Assembly: GCA_001800315.1 (NCBI GenBank)
Contig: MGVE01000020.1
Coordinates: 186,001 to 250,000, forward strand
From: Elusimicrobia bacterium RIFOXYA2_FULL_47_53
GTDB taxonomy: Bacteria; Elusimicrobiota; Endomicrobiia; Endomicrobiales; XYA2-FULL-47-53
Direction of reading: 5' to 3'
Length of the DNA stretch: 64,000 nucleotides
The position numbers and the translations under genes were made by a program. Below, one piece after another: positions 43,995-53,520 of this stretch. The notes beneath the pieces are model-generated. The model was not told where the DNA came from. It saw only the letters and a list, made by a program, of their open reading frames with translations, and did no database searches. The number at the start of each line of letters is the position of its first letter. Position 1 is the first letter of the stretch.

Positions 43995-45650
43995 ATGGCT
44001 AAAAAACGCCCGTTTTTCAGTTTGCATATTGTCCTGTCCTGCTTTCTTCTCCTTTCGGCCGCGGCGCACAAGAACGCCTACTGCCAGGAAACCGGAAAGA
44101 AATACCTCATTATACTGGGAGACTGGGGCAATGGCGGGCCGCCCGTCCAGATAACGGCTCTGCTCGGCAAAACGCCGGGCCTGAGGCTTGCCGCCGCGTG
44201 GCCCGGTTCTCTGAAACCCACAGCGGAGGTTACAGAGCTTGTCAAATCCGGAACCCTGGATCCGGTGCTTTCTCTTGAGAGCGAACCGGTCTTTCCTTTG
44301 CTTTACTCTCTTAAAATTTCATCGCCGGCGCCTTTTTCGTTCAGCAGGCCGGAAGATATTGACGCTGTGATATACAGGGCGCAGTACGATTTTTCGCATA
44401 ATTGGAACTGGCAGAACAAGAGCCTGTTTCTGCGTTCGGGGATGTTTTCAAACAGCCTCACCGACATTTTCAGAAGGCTCGGTATTTCCTGGGTCAATAT
44501 GTCGTCCAGCCAGGATACGCCTCAGGGCATATACAACGCCGGAGGCCTGCTTGTGGCATCCTGCGGTGAAGAGGCCTTCACTACGCCTCAGGAATGCTTT
44601 GAATATGTGAAATCCGGCGGCAATACCGTTGTCGTTCTTGTTTTTGCCCGGCCCAATTATTTAAGCGCCGGGTTTCTTTCGGAGCTTTGGGGGCTGATCA
44701 GCGCCGATTCAAGCATTGAAACCGTGACGCCCTTAATGCTTTACTCGGGAGCCGTTAAAGGCTTTGCCGTCAATCCCGGCGCCCCGGCGGATTCCGACAC
44801 AAGCCGTTATACGGCAAACCCGGAAGTATTTTGCAGGATTTCAACGATTAGAAACGATATTGAAAATTATAAAAATTCCGGACAGGCCGAGCCGGCGGCG
44901 CTTGAGGGCCTTCGCGGCGAAATATACCAGCTTTATCATTTTGAGTTTATCTCCAACATTGTTTCCGAGGTAAAGCCGGAGGATGAGCAGTTTTTCAGGG
45001 CCAGAGCCTACAATATCTACACGCTTATGGGACAGCAGGTCCCGGAAATAATAAACCAGCCCATGGGTTCGGTTTTCGCGCCGGCAGCGGCGAGCAGTTC
45101 CACTTTTTCGTCAACCATTTCGTCGGACACCCTTACATTCCGCAATGTTATTGAAAGCGGCTCCTCTGCCGCCATTGAGAGCTTAAATATTTCGGTTGAG
45201 CAGGAAGATATTGTCTTTTCGGCGGTTGTCTCCAGTTCCGCGAGGCACGCGCGCGGGCTGGATATATATTTTGACTTAAACAACAAGCGCGGCGCGGGCC
45301 TGATGACATTCCTGCCGGGCCTCTCGTTTTTGTTTGAGCCGGAAGACGCCTGGGAGTTCGCTCTGCGGATAGAAAACAATGAGGCGGCCCTTTACAGGTT
45401 CGGCAGAGCCAAACCTGTTTTAGTTCAGCGGTTCAGGGCCTCAAGGAACTTTTCAGTAAAAATACCGAGGACTGTATTAAGGGGCAATCCGGTCAGATGG
45501 GGCTATCAGGCCGTGCTGTTTTCCAGGGCGGCGCAGAATGACGAGTTGACGCTTCACGACCTGCTCAAGCCCGTTGCCTCAATAAGCGCGGATAAATTGC
45601 TCAGCCAGCCGGCTACGCAGGTACCGATGGCGAGGATCTCCGCGCGCTAA
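43995..45650 (+). CDS. Exported protein, possibly carbohydrate-related, unknown function
   Basis: 551 residues with an N-terminal signal peptide (~8-30, ending near AYCQE). The body begins YLIILGDWGNGGPPVQITAL and contains aromatic-rich stretches (YDFSHNWNWQNKSLFL) that recall polysaccharide-acting enzymes, but I cannot find a catalytic motif. The C-terminal ~160 residues (GLDIYFDLNNKRGAGLMTFLPG ... DAWEFALRIENNEAALY) resemble the glucodextranase C-terminal / DOMON-like beta-sandwich found next to GH57 domains. No ribosome-binding site precedes the ATG, in line with a near-leaderless transcript. Followed by two response regulators. Confidence 0.5.
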   Translation: MAKKRPFFSLHIVLSCFLLLSAAAHKNAYCQETGKKYLIILGDWGNGGPPVQITALLGKTPGLRLAAAWPGSLKPTAEVTELVKSGTLDPVLSLESEPVFPLLYSLKISSPAPFSFSRPEDIDAVIYRAQYDFSHNWNWQNKSLFLRSGMFSNSLTDIFRRLGISWVNMSSSQDTPQGIYNAGGLLVASCGEEAFTTPQECFEYVKSGGNTVVVLVFARPNYLSAGFLSELWGLISADSSIETVTPLMLYSGAVKGFAVNPGAPADSDTSRYTANPEVFCRISTIRNDIENYKNSGQAEPAALEGLRGEIYQLYHFEFISNIVSEVKPEDEQFFRARAYNIYTLMGQQVPEIINQPMGSVFAPAAASSSTFSSTISSDTLTFRNVIESGSSAAIESLNISVEQEDIVFSAVVSSSARHARGLDIYFDLNNKRGAGLMTFLPGLSFLFEPEDAWEFALRIENNEAALYRFGRAKPVLVQRFRASRNFSVKIPRTVLRGNPVRWGYQAVLFSRAAQNDELTLHDLLKPVASISADKLLSQPATQVPMARISAR

Positions 45651-45673
45651 AGCAGCGGATTAACGGAGTCAAT

Positions 45674-46342
45674 ATGGCAAAACTTCTTTTTGTCACCGAC
45701 AACACAAAAATTTTCACGGCCATCAGGGAATCTTTCGCGAAATACGGCTATTTTCTTGATGTCGCGATATCAGCCGACGAAGCCGTAAGCCGCATCAGGG
45801 CGGGGAAACCGGACGCCGTCATTCTTGGTCACTCCGGCGTTTCAAAGGATGTTTTCTCGGGCATGGTTAAAAGAAGCGGCATAAACTCTCTGCCGATAGC
45901 GGAGTTCAGCGCGGAGGAGCTGGCGGCCCTGGACATTAAGGCGATGACGGACAAAATATCGTCGGCTCTTTCCAAGAAAAAAGTTCTCATCGCCGAAGAC
46001 GACAGGCAGATGTCTCAGATCTTTCAGTCATTGCTCGCGGCCAGCGGTTTTGAGGTCAGGGCGGCTTTTGACGGCGCCGAGACGCTTTCCGAGATTAAGT
46101 CCTGGAAGCCTAACCTTGTGGTTTTAGATATCATGCTCCCCGTTATAGACGGATTCCATATCTGCCAGATGCTCAACGAGGACCCTTCATTTGAAATCAG
46201 GCCCAAAGTTTTGATAATATCTGGCAGAGGCAGCGACTGGGACCAGAACCTCGGCGCGGCCTGCGGGGCGGAAGAGTATCTTGTCAAGCCCGTGAACAAC
46301 GCGGTATTTATAAATAAAGTTAAAGAGATTACCGGCAGATAA
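45674..46342 (+). CDS. Response regulator with pseudo-receiver plus receiver
   Basis: 222 residues. The first ~110 residues have a receiver-like fold start (KLLFVTDNTKIFTAI) but the phospho-acceptor region reads AVILGHSG with no Asp, so this half is probably a pseudo-receiver. The second half (~112-222) is a normal receiver: IAEDDRQM, LVVLDIMLPVIDGFH, IISGRG and YLVKPV. There is no output domain. It is followed 10 bases later by the diguanylate cyclase. Confidence 0.8.
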   Translation: MAKLLFVTDNTKIFTAIRESFAKYGYFLDVAISADEAVSRIRAGKPDAVILGHSGVSKDVFSGMVKRSGINSLPIAEFSAEELAALDIKAMTDKISSALSKKKVLIAEDDRQMSQIFQSLLAASGFEVRAAFDGAETLSEIKSWKPNLVVLDIMLPVIDGFHICQMLNEDPSFEIRPKVLIISGRGSDWDQNLGAACGAEEYLVKPVNNAVFINKVKEITGR

Positions 46343-46352
46343 TGAGGCTAAT

Positions 46353-47270
46353 ATGTGCGCGAAAATTCTTATAGTTGACGACGATCAGGAAATACAGGAA
46401 CTTCTTAAATTTACCCTTGAAGACGAGCACCACCAGGTAATCTCGGCTGAGGACGGGGAGGCCGGCGTGCGCATGGCGACAGGGGAACACCCCGACCTGA
46501 TAATTCTTGATGTGAATATGCCCAAGCTTTCGGGTTTTGAGGTGCTTGAGAAAATCCGGGAGAACGGTTCCACCTGCCTGACTCCCGTCATAATGCTGAC
46601 CTCCCAGGCAAAAACCAAAGACAGGATAACCGGTATAAAACTCGGAGCTGACGAGTATTTGAATAAGCCCTTTGAGCCTTTTGAAATAGTAGCCCGCGTT
46701 GAAGGGCTTTTGAAGAGAACCAGGGAGTCTCTGGCCGCGAACCCGCTCACGGGATTTCCGGGCAACCCTTCCATAGAAACCGAGATAAAAAGACGGCTTG
46801 AGGCCCGGGAAGTTTTTTCCGTGGTTTATTCCGATATTGACAATTTCAAGGCTTTTAACGACAAGTATGGTTTTGAAAAAGGCGACAATATAATCAGGTT
46901 GCTCTCGGTAATAATCAGAAGCGCCATTACGGAGTTCGGCGATAAAAATGATTTTCTGGGGCATATCGGCGGGGACGATTTCGTTATAGTCTCAACTGAG
47001 ACCGGAGCCAGAACTCTCTGTGAAAAAATTATTCAGAACTTTGACGCCTTTGTTCCCAATCAGTACGACGAGGAGTCCATGGCCAAAGGTTTTATAATGG
47101 GGGTCAACCGCTCCGGCGCTGAAGAGAAGTTTCCTCTGATGACGGTATCGCTTGGCGTCGCGGTCGTGGAACCGGGAAAGTATAAGCATTATTCGCAGGT
47201 GGTTGAACGGGCAAAAGAACTTCTTAAGAAGGCAAAGCTTGATAGTTCCAGCGTCTATGTCGTAGGATAA
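46353..47270 (+). CDS. Response regulator diguanylate cyclase (REC-GGDEF)
   Basis: 305 residues. Receiver (~1-120): LIVDDDQE, LIILDVNMPKLSG, MLTS, NKPF. GGDEF domain (~135-300): NPLTGFPGN, YSDIDNFKAFNDKYG and the active loop GGDDF, a conservative variant of GGDEF. The usual inhibitory RxxD upstream of the active loop is DKND here, so feedback inhibition by c-di-GMP is probably lost. Phosphorylation of the receiver should switch on c-di-GMP synthesis. It ends 10 bases from the convergent LysM gene. Confidence 0.88.
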   Translation: MCAKILIVDDDQEIQELLKFTLEDEHHQVISAEDGEAGVRMATGEHPDLIILDVNMPKLSGFEVLEKIRENGSTCLTPVIMLTSQAKTKDRITGIKLGADEYLNKPFEPFEIVARVEGLLKRTRESLAANPLTGFPGNPSIETEIKRRLEAREVFSVVYSDIDNFKAFNDKYGFEKGDNIIRLLSVIIRSAITEFGDKNDFLGHIGGDDFVIVSTETGARTLCEKIIQNFDAFVPNQYDEESMAKGFIMGVNRSGAEEKFPLMTVSLGVAVVEPGKYKHYSQVVERAKELLKKAKLDSSSVYVVG

Positions 47271-47280
47271 AAAGGGTTGG

Positions 47281-48822
47281 TTATTTAATAATAAATATCA
47301 GGACGCCGGCTATTACGGCGGCCGTTAGAGTGCCGAGGGCAATTGAAACAAGAGATTGCCCTTTTTCTTTTGCTTTAGTAGTGGTAATTTGGGCTTTCCT
47401 GTTTTTAGCGGCCACTTTAACCTTGGTTATGGTAAGCTCTTTTTTTGTTATGTTTCCGGAACGATCCTGGGCGATGAAAGTCAGCAGGTTGATTCCTCCC
47501 CTGGGTATAAGGGCGGAAATAAATTTTCCGTTGTCGTCAATGTCCACATTTTTTTCGTTTATCTTAAGCTTAACCCAGGGTTCTGATTTTCCTTCAATGT
47601 TGACAAACTCCGTGTCAACCTCGTCGTTATCCTGCGGGGCGTAGATCTCAAGAAGCGGCGGGGTTGTGTCAATAACAAACTGTATGGGGCTGCAGAACTG
47701 GCCCTCAAAGCCAAGCTCGTCTACATAGGCAAACCTGTAAAAATAAATCCCGTCGGAAAGCTTGTATTTCTGAAAATCTACATTTACGCGGTCCTGGATT
47801 TTATCTATCTCATCAAGCACCATGGAAGTGAACGCGGACGAAGTCGCTATCTGAAGATGGTATTTGTTTATTATCTGGCTTATCATTTTGGCGCTGTTTT
47901 TTTCTTCTCCGTTTTTGGAGGCGCCGTTTTTCGCTGATCCGGGATCGGCCGAGTCCTGCGAGGGGCCTGCCTGCGTTGTCCCTGCAGGGGTTTTAATGTT
48001 TAACTCAAGCGAGGTCGCCGTGGCCCTGGCGGAGGCTTTAATGTTGGTGCCGGGTATTTCGCTGGTGGCTGAAAGGTTCATGTCCGGCATCGGCGGCAAA
48101 GCTCTGGGCAGTGAAGGCGGCTGGCTGAATTTAACTTCGGTTCCGAAACCTTTTGTGACAGTGACGGTTCTGCCCTGGGCCTTTACATCCACCGCGCCCT
48201 CGTAAACTTCCACGAGAGTGGTTTTATCCTCTTTAACTTTTGTCTTAAAGTCGGGAGCCGGGCCCCTGGGCACTATTTTGGGGTCTACGGCGGTATCGCT
48301 GGTGAGAACCCTTGTTTTGGAGGCTCTCACGCCGCCGGAAAGCAGGTCAATTTCTTCCCTGGACTGCTCGGGCCTCAGGATGATCAGCGAGTTCTCGTCA
48401 AGCTGGAGTATCTCGCCGGAGGAAAATTTTACTTTTGCCTTGGAAAGCTGAAGAGTCCTTAAGCCGTCCTCGTTATACAGCTCCATCTGCTCCCAGGCAT
48501 TTTTCCAGTCGGCCTCGGTTCTCCTGCGGAACTTCACTTCGTTTAAAAGGTAAATAAGCCTGGCGGTCCTTAAGTTTTCCTTTATCAGAAGAATGGGTAC
48601 CCTTAGTTTCATGCCGGGAAGAATTACATTCGGGTCGGACGAGGGAAGCTTGTTGTATTTCAGTATCTCCGGCCACAGCTGAGGGTTTTTGAGGTAATAA
48701 TTAGCCACGCTCCAGAGGGTATCGCCTTCCTTTACGACGATTTCCTGCAGCACATCGGCTCCGGCCTTCAGGAAGAAGCCGCATATCAGGATTATTGATA
48801 AAGCTTTAATTATATTTTTCAT
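47281..48822 (-). CDS. LysM / FecR-like envelope protein
   Basis: 513 residues from the ATG at 48822, 2 bases after the histidine kinase stop; the frame stays open upstream but only as out-of-frame kinase. A signal peptide (~5-22) is followed by LysM (~25-75; VKEGDTLWSVANYYLKN, ILPGMKLRVP), a FecR-like region (~115-235; LQLDENSLIILRP, VEVYEGAVDVKAQGRTVTVTKGFGTEVKF), a low-complexity linker, an Ig-like domain (~390-470) and a C-terminal membrane helix. LysM binds peptidoglycan; FecR-like domains are often in envelope signalling or polymer export. Probably a wall-anchored partner of the kinase operon. Confidence 0.75.
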   Translation of the reverse strand: MKNIIKALSIILICGFFLKAGADVLQEIVVKEGDTLWSVANYYLKNPQLWPEILKYNKLPSSDPNVILPGMKLRVPILLIKENLRTARLIYLLNEVKFRRRTEADWKNAWEQMELYNEDGLRTLQLSKAKVKFSSGEILQLDENSLIILRPEQSREEIDLLSGGVRASKTRVLTSDTAVDPKIVPRGPAPDFKTKVKEDKTTLVEVYEGAVDVKAQGRTVTVTKGFGTEVKFSQPPSLPRALPPMPDMNLSATSEIPGTNIKASARATATSLELNIKTPAGTTQAGPSQDSADPGSAKNGASKNGEEKNSAKMISQIINKYHLQIATSSAFTSMVLDEIDKIQDRVNVDFQKYKLSDGIYFYRFAYVDELGFEGQFCSPIQFVIDTTPPLLEIYAPQDNDEVDTEFVNIEGKSEPWVKLKINEKNVDIDDNGKFISALIPRGGINLLTFIAQDRSGNITKKELTITKVKVAAKNRKAQITTTKAKEKGQSLVSIALGTLTAAVIAGVLIFIIK

Positions 48823-48824
48823 AT

Positions 48825-50978
48825 TCACTGTTTTGTTTTCAGAGACTGCGCGAGCAGGTCGTTTACCGTGAGGCTTCTCGGCAGGGTGAAAATAAAGCTT
48901 GAGCCTTTCCCTATCGCCGACTCGGCCCAAATTTTTCCGAAGTGCGCTTCAACCACATGCTTGCAGATCGTAAGGCCAAGGCCGGTGCCGCCCTTCCTCT
49001 GTCCGGCTACCTGCTGGAACTTGTCAAATATTTTAGTGACATATTCCGCGGGAATTCCTTCTCCCGTATCAACAATTGAGGTCTTGACAAGCTCCTGCGT
49101 GTATTCAAACTTAATTGTGATTGTACCATTCTCCGGAGTAAACTTCAAGGAATTTCCCACAAGATTTGTAAATACTCTCTCAATTAAGTCCGGGTCGACC
49201 GCGATTCTTGGAAGGCCGTCCTGGGTCTCCAGCTTAAGTTGAATATTTTTTTTCAGCGCCTGGCCTTCCGCCAGCTCTATGGTCCTTCTGGCGATAACCG
49301 AAAGATCTATCTCCGCGAGGCTTAAGACCATACGGCCGGATTCCAGCTTGGCTATGTCAAGAATGTCGTTTATAAGCCCCATGAGGCGGGTGGAGGCCCT
49401 GTCCATGGTCTCAAGCATTTTTTTCTGCTGTTCGTTCAGCGGCCCGGCCACGCCGTCTATAAGGAATCTTAAAAAGCCTCTTACGGAAGTCATGGGGTTT
49501 CTTAAATCGTGCGTGATTGAATGCAGGAAGTCGTCTTTCATCTGATTTAACTCTTTTTCAAGGGTAATGTTTCTGAGCACGGTTACTACGCCCACTTCCT
49601 GCAGTTTGTCGCGGGATATAACCTGCTGGGCTGAAAGCTGAAAGAACCTGTTCAGCTCTCCCACGGAAAGATCCACTTCCCTGGAAAATTCGGCCTTGGG
49701 GTTGTCAACGATATTTTTAAATATTTCTACAAGGCTGGGGTTGCTTACGAAATCAAAGATGGATTTGCCGTGCCATTCGTTCTCCGGTATGCCCAGGGTT
49801 TCCAGGGCTTTGCTGTTGGCGAGCTGAAGGCAGCCTTTTTTGTCGGTCATGAGTATGCCGTCGGCGATGGAAAATATCACCGCTTCGGTTTTTGACTTTT
49901 CCTCCACTATCTTGTCAACCTGCATTTTGTCGTATCGGGAGAGTTCGCTTGTCATCTCGTTAAAGGTTTCCGCGAGGTCCTGAATCTCGTCCTTGGTTTT
50001 GACATCAACCCGGACGCTGAAATCTTTGCTGGCGATATGCTTGGCGGCCTTGGTCAGCGTAACAAGGGGCTTAACCAGCCCTCCCGCTAAAAAGGCGGCA
50101 AGCACGGAGGCGCCCGCCATGCTCAATATAATCAGCAGCAGAGATTGTTTCCTCATTCTGCGGACCGAAACGAAAGCCTCGTTTTTATCCTGCTGCATGA
50201 CAACGCCCCAGCCGAGGCTTTTAATCGGCGCGTACGCTCCCACCATTTCCTTTTTTTTCTGGGGATCGGTAAATTCGCTTGAGCCGACCGATACCGCTTT
50301 TATCACCTGCCGCACAATGGGGAGATAGGCCGCGGAGGTTTTCTTTTTGGCGAGCTCAGTTTTGGGGTGGGCAATGATTTCTCCGGAGTCATTAACCAGA
50401 AAGGCGTGGCCCGTGGCGGAGATTTTAGTTTTGGTTATCTTGTCCCAGAGGTTTTTAAGCGATATCGTGGTATACAGGCAATGCCCCGGGCCCAGCGGAT
50501 AGATTACATTTATCCTCGGATCCTCCTCAAAATAATACGAAGGGCTTATTGACGAGCGGGCCGGGTCTTTCCAGAACTTTATAAAGGCCTCGTCGTCCTT
50601 CCTGCTGAGCAGTTTCGGGTCTTTCTCAAGCGCCGGGTTGTACGCCTTGAGCAGTTCCTGCCCCTTCCTGTCAACAATGGAGACCGAGACGAAGTTTTCG
50701 TTGGTGTCAAGAAGGGACTGTATGACCGACTGGCGGTCCGCCCAGGACATGTTGGCGACCATTGTCTTGGAAACAAAAAGAATTTCGTTGTCAAGGTTTT
50801 CAAGATAAACTTTAATGTGGTCGGCCAGGGAAGCCGCGATGTTTGTATGCAGTTCAAGAATTGCGACCTGCATGCCTTCCCTGTTAATGGCCATCGTCCG
50901 CACGCCGACAATAGCGGCCGGGATGACCGCGAGCAGCGTTAACAATATGGTGAATTTCGGGAAAAGCCTTAAGCGCAT
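48825..50978 (-). CDS. Membrane histidine kinase (Cache-HAMP-PAS-HisKA-HATPase)
   Basis: 717 residues. Membrane helix 1 (~8-30), an extracytoplasmic Cache-like domain (~35-275, with FVSVSIVDRKGQ and INVIYPLGPGH), helix 2 (~278-300), HAMP (~300-352), PAS (~365-470), HisKA with the phospho-acceptor His in LHSITHDLRNPMTSV (~489), and HATPase with NLVGNSLKFTPENG, DTGEGIPAEY and GGTGLGLTICKHVV. It senses a small ligand outside the cytoplasm. No response regulator is adjacent in its operon, but two receivers lie beyond the LysM gene on the opposite strand at 45674-47270. Confidence 0.92.
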   Translation of the reverse strand: MRLRLFPKFTILLTLLAVIPAAIVGVRTMAINREGMQVAILELHTNIAASLADHIKVYLENLDNEILFVSKTMVANMSWADRQSVIQSLLDTNENFVSVSIVDRKGQELLKAYNPALEKDPKLLSRKDDEAFIKFWKDPARSSISPSYYFEEDPRINVIYPLGPGHCLYTTISLKNLWDKITKTKISATGHAFLVNDSGEIIAHPKTELAKKKTSAAYLPIVRQVIKAVSVGSSEFTDPQKKKEMVGAYAPIKSLGWGVVMQQDKNEAFVSVRRMRKQSLLLIILSMAGASVLAAFLAGGLVKPLVTLTKAAKHIASKDFSVRVDVKTKDEIQDLAETFNEMTSELSRYDKMQVDKIVEEKSKTEAVIFSIADGILMTDKKGCLQLANSKALETLGIPENEWHGKSIFDFVSNPSLVEIFKNIVDNPKAEFSREVDLSVGELNRFFQLSAQQVISRDKLQEVGVVTVLRNITLEKELNQMKDDFLHSITHDLRNPMTSVRGFLRFLIDGVAGPLNEQQKKMLETMDRASTRLMGLINDILDIAKLESGRMVLSLAEIDLSVIARRTIELAEGQALKKNIQLKLETQDGLPRIAVDPDLIERVFTNLVGNSLKFTPENGTITIKFEYTQELVKTSIVDTGEGIPAEYVTKIFDKFQQVAGQRKGGTGLGLTICKHVVEAHFGKIWAESAIGKGSSFIFTLPRSLTVNDLLAQSLKTKQ

Positions 50979-50979
50979 T

Positions 50980-52143
50980 CTAATCTATCCTTATGCCGGC
51001 AAGCTTCGTAAGATAAGGCTTTGTGTAATTTTTAAAATTTTCTTTTTCTTTTTCGCTTATGCTTTGAGCGGGAGGGAACTTAATCGCCATAAAATTAATG
51101 TAACTCCCGTTTTTTGATATTCTGAAATCCAGGTGCGGGCCCGTGGAGAGGCCGGTGGAGCCGACAAATCCTATAACCTGGCCCTGGCTGACTCTTGTGC
51201 CGGCGCGGACTCCTTTCTTAAATCCTTTAAGATGGCCGTAGTCCGAAACAAAACCGTTGGTGTGCCGTACCCGCAGGAGGTTGCCGAACCCGCCTTTGCG
51301 CGCCGCGAATATTACCGTGCCGTCGGCGACCGATGAAACCGGAGTGCCGCTCGGCGCAGCGTAATCAATTCCCAGGTGCGGCCTGAAATACCGCAGTATG
51401 GGGTGAAATCTTTTTCTGGTAAAATAGGAGCTTATTCTTGCATATTGAAGCGGAGCTTTCAAAAAAGCCCTTCTGAGCGATTTGCCGTCAGGCGAATAAT
51501 AGTTTTCATCGCCCTTCGGCGAGGCGTAGAGCACGGCCGTGTAAAGCTGGCCGGAAGCGATATACTGCGCCGCGAGAATTTTGCCCTTGATCACCTGTCC
51601 GTCATCGGTTACGAATTTTTCCCAGACGAGTTTGTAGGTGTCGTTTACCCTGGGTTCGGTCAGGAAATCAATCTGCCAGGCGAATTTTTCGGCAAAGTCG
51701 TTTATCAGCTCCGGGCTAAGGCCGCGGGAAACCATCGCCTCCCACAAAGAAGACTTGATTTTACCCGAGGCCGTATCAACGACTTTGTTGCCCTCTCGTT
51801 CTTTCTTCAGGGCCGCTGTGGCCCCGGCGGGAAGTTTTTCAACCGAATAATAGTTCAGGCCGGAGGGATAGTATCTGAAATATTCCCATTTCCCCGAGGC
51901 GTCGGCGCTAAACTCAAAATAATCTCCGGGCCTGCAGCTGCGCGGATCAAATACTTTTTTGATGGCTGATATTATTTCAATGCTTTGCGAGGGGTCCAGC
52001 CCCGAATCTCTGAGGCTTTCAATAAGAGTGTCCCCCGGATTAATGGTGTATTTCTTTACGCTTTTGTCCGCTTCGGCCGGCTTGCCGGAACATGCCTGCA
52101 AAAATAACGCTAAAATTAATACGAAAACCGCTGAGCGAGGCAA
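50980..52143 (-). CDS. M23-family peptidoglycan endopeptidase lipoprotein
   Basis: 387 residues starting with TTG, with CGGAG 7 bases upstream. The signal ends in a lipobox (LFLQAC). A LysM-like segment (YTINPGDTLIESLRDSG) and a long beta domain precede the LytM/M23 domain (~250-350): RPHLGIDYAAPSGTPV holds the first His and Asp, DYGHLKGF follows, and GPHLDFRI supplies the last His (HxD rather than HxH, a variant also common in Bacteroidetes M23 proteins). It should cut peptide cross-links and be lipid-anchored. It leads the operon with the kinase and LysM protein. Confidence 0.88.
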   Translation of the reverse strand: MPRSAVFVLILALFLQACSGKPAEADKSVKKYTINPGDTLIESLRDSGLDPSQSIEIISAIKKVFDPRSCRPGDYFEFSADASGKWEYFRYYPSGLNYYSVEKLPAGATAALKKEREGNKVVDTASGKIKSSLWEAMVSRGLSPELINDFAEKFAWQIDFLTEPRVNDTYKLVWEKFVTDDGQVIKGKILAAQYIASGQLYTAVLYASPKGDENYYSPDGKSLRRAFLKAPLQYARISSYFTRKRFHPILRYFRPHLGIDYAAPSGTPVSSVADGTVIFAARKGGFGNLLRVRHTNGFVSDYGHLKGFKKGVRAGTRVSQGQVIGFVGSTGLSTGPHLDFRISKNGSYINFMAIKFPPAQSISEKEKENFKNYTKPYLTKLAGIRID

Positions 52144-52235
52144 AATATTCTCCGCTGTAAAAATGACCTAAAATTTATTGCAAAAACCGTTAATAATGAA
52201 AACATTTTAGCAGATTTTGCGGATTTTGACAATTT

Positions 52236-52264
52236 TTGACAATTAATAATATTTATTATAGAAT
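52236..52264 (+). promoter_or_regulatory. Strong sigma-70 promoter for the DUF1015 operon
   Basis: TTGACA (52236-52241), 17-base spacer, TAGAAT (52259-52264). A second TTGACA lies 10 bases further upstream (52226-52231). The surrounding 168-base divergent gap is very AT-rich. I saw only a weak candidate for the opposite (M23) promoter. Confidence 0.75.
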
Positions 52265-52311
52265 AACAAAATCGTTAAAACGCAATCTCTTCCGAAAGGC
52301 GGGCAAAAAAC

Positions 52312-53520
52312 ATGGCAATTATAAAACCATTTCACGGCATTCGCTACAAAGGCGGCAATATCTCAAAGTTTATCTGCCCGCCGTACGATGTTATTTCTCC
52401 TAAAGAAAAAGAGCTTCTTAAGAAAAGAGCGGCCGGCAACATGGTGCGCCTGGAGCTCCCGGACGCGAAGGGTGCGGTCAATAAGTACGCTATGTCTGGC
52501 AGAATTTTCAACCAGTGGCTCGCCGACGGGGTGCTCCTTGAGGATAAAGAGCCGGCCTATTATTTTTACGAGCAGAAGTTTACCGATCACGGCAGAAAGA
52601 TGGTTCGCCGCGGTTTTTTCGCCGCCCTCAAGATTGAAAATCCGCACGCCGGCGCCGTCAAGCCGCACGAAAAAACTCTTTCAAAACCCAAGGCTGACCG
52701 CCTAAGCCTTTTGCGCGCCGTCAAGGCGAACTTAAGCCCCATTTTCGGGCTGTTTAACGACAAGGGCGGCAGGCTTGTCGCTCTGGGCGCTAAAATAGCA
52801 AGAACAAAACCCGACGCTGTGGCGAAAGATTCGGATAATGTCTATCATAAACTCTGGAAAGTGAGCGGAGCCGCGGAAGTAAAACTTGTTTCCTTAGGCC
52901 TTTCAAAAGAGAATGTTTTCATAGCCGACGGGCACCACAGGTACGAAACCTCCTGGAATTATTCGCTGGAAGCGCGGAAGAAAAGCAAATGCTCCTCGGA
53001 GTGCGAGTGCGGGTTTGTCATGATTTTCCTGTGTCCCATGCAGGACAAGGGGCTCTCTATATGGCCGACCCACAGAGTAGTGGAGCCGCCGAGCGATTTT
53101 GAAAGCGAGCTGTCAAAATATTTTAACATTACGCAGGGAAATTACAGCAAACTTTCCCGCAAGTCTCCTCAGCCGCTGATGGTTTACTATAAAGGCAGGA
53201 GCCGGATAATTTCGGTTAAGAGCCGCGCCGTTCTTGATAAGGCCATGCCGGGCAAATGCAGGGCCTACAAAGAACTCGGCGTGAGCATCCTTCATTCTAT
53301 TCTTCTAAAGAACATAGACCCGCATACCATTACCTATGTAAAAGACGAGAAGGAAGCTATCGCGCTGGCAAAGAAAACAAACAGAATGGCTGTCATAGTG
53401 CCCGCGACTCCCATAGAGGCTATAAGAGACATCGCTTCGGCGGGCCAGACTATGCCGCAGAAATCAACTTATTTTTATCCTAAAGTCGGATCGGGCCTTG
53501 TCATACATTCGGTGAGATAA
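52312..53520 (+). CDS. DUF1015 family protein
   Basis: 402 residues. IKPFHGIRYKGGNISKF, ICPPYDVISPKE and FIADGHHRYETSW are the family signatures; the family is related to ParB/SbnI-type fold proteins, some of which phosphorylate free serine. The role in this organism is unknown. The stop shares one base with the ATG of cvpA. Next genes are folate-related, but I see no direct link. Confidence 0.82.
   Translation: MAIIKPFHGIRYKGGNISKFICPPYDVISPKEKELLKKRAAGNMVRLELPDAKGAVNKYAMSGRIFNQWLADGVLLEDKEPAYYFYEQKFTDHGRKMVRRGFFAALKIENPHAGAVKPHEKTLSKPKADRLSLLRAVKANLSPIFGLFNDKGGRLVALGAKIARTKPDAVAKDSDNVYHKLWKVSGAAEVKLVSLGLSKENVFIADGHHRYETSWNYSLEARKKSKCSSECECGFVMIFLCPMQDKGLSIWPTHRVVEPPSDFESELSKYFNITQGNYSKLSRKSPQPLMVYYKGRSRIISVKSRAVLDKAMPGKCRAYKELGVSILHSILLKNIDPHTITYVKDEKEAIALAKKTNRMAVIVPATPIEAIRDIASAGQTMPQKSTYFYPKVGSGLVIHSVR

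Noticed and set aside
47271-47280. Terminator between the convergent cyclase and LysM genes
   Set aside because: Only 10 bases lie between the stop codons and no hairpin with a T tract is visible.
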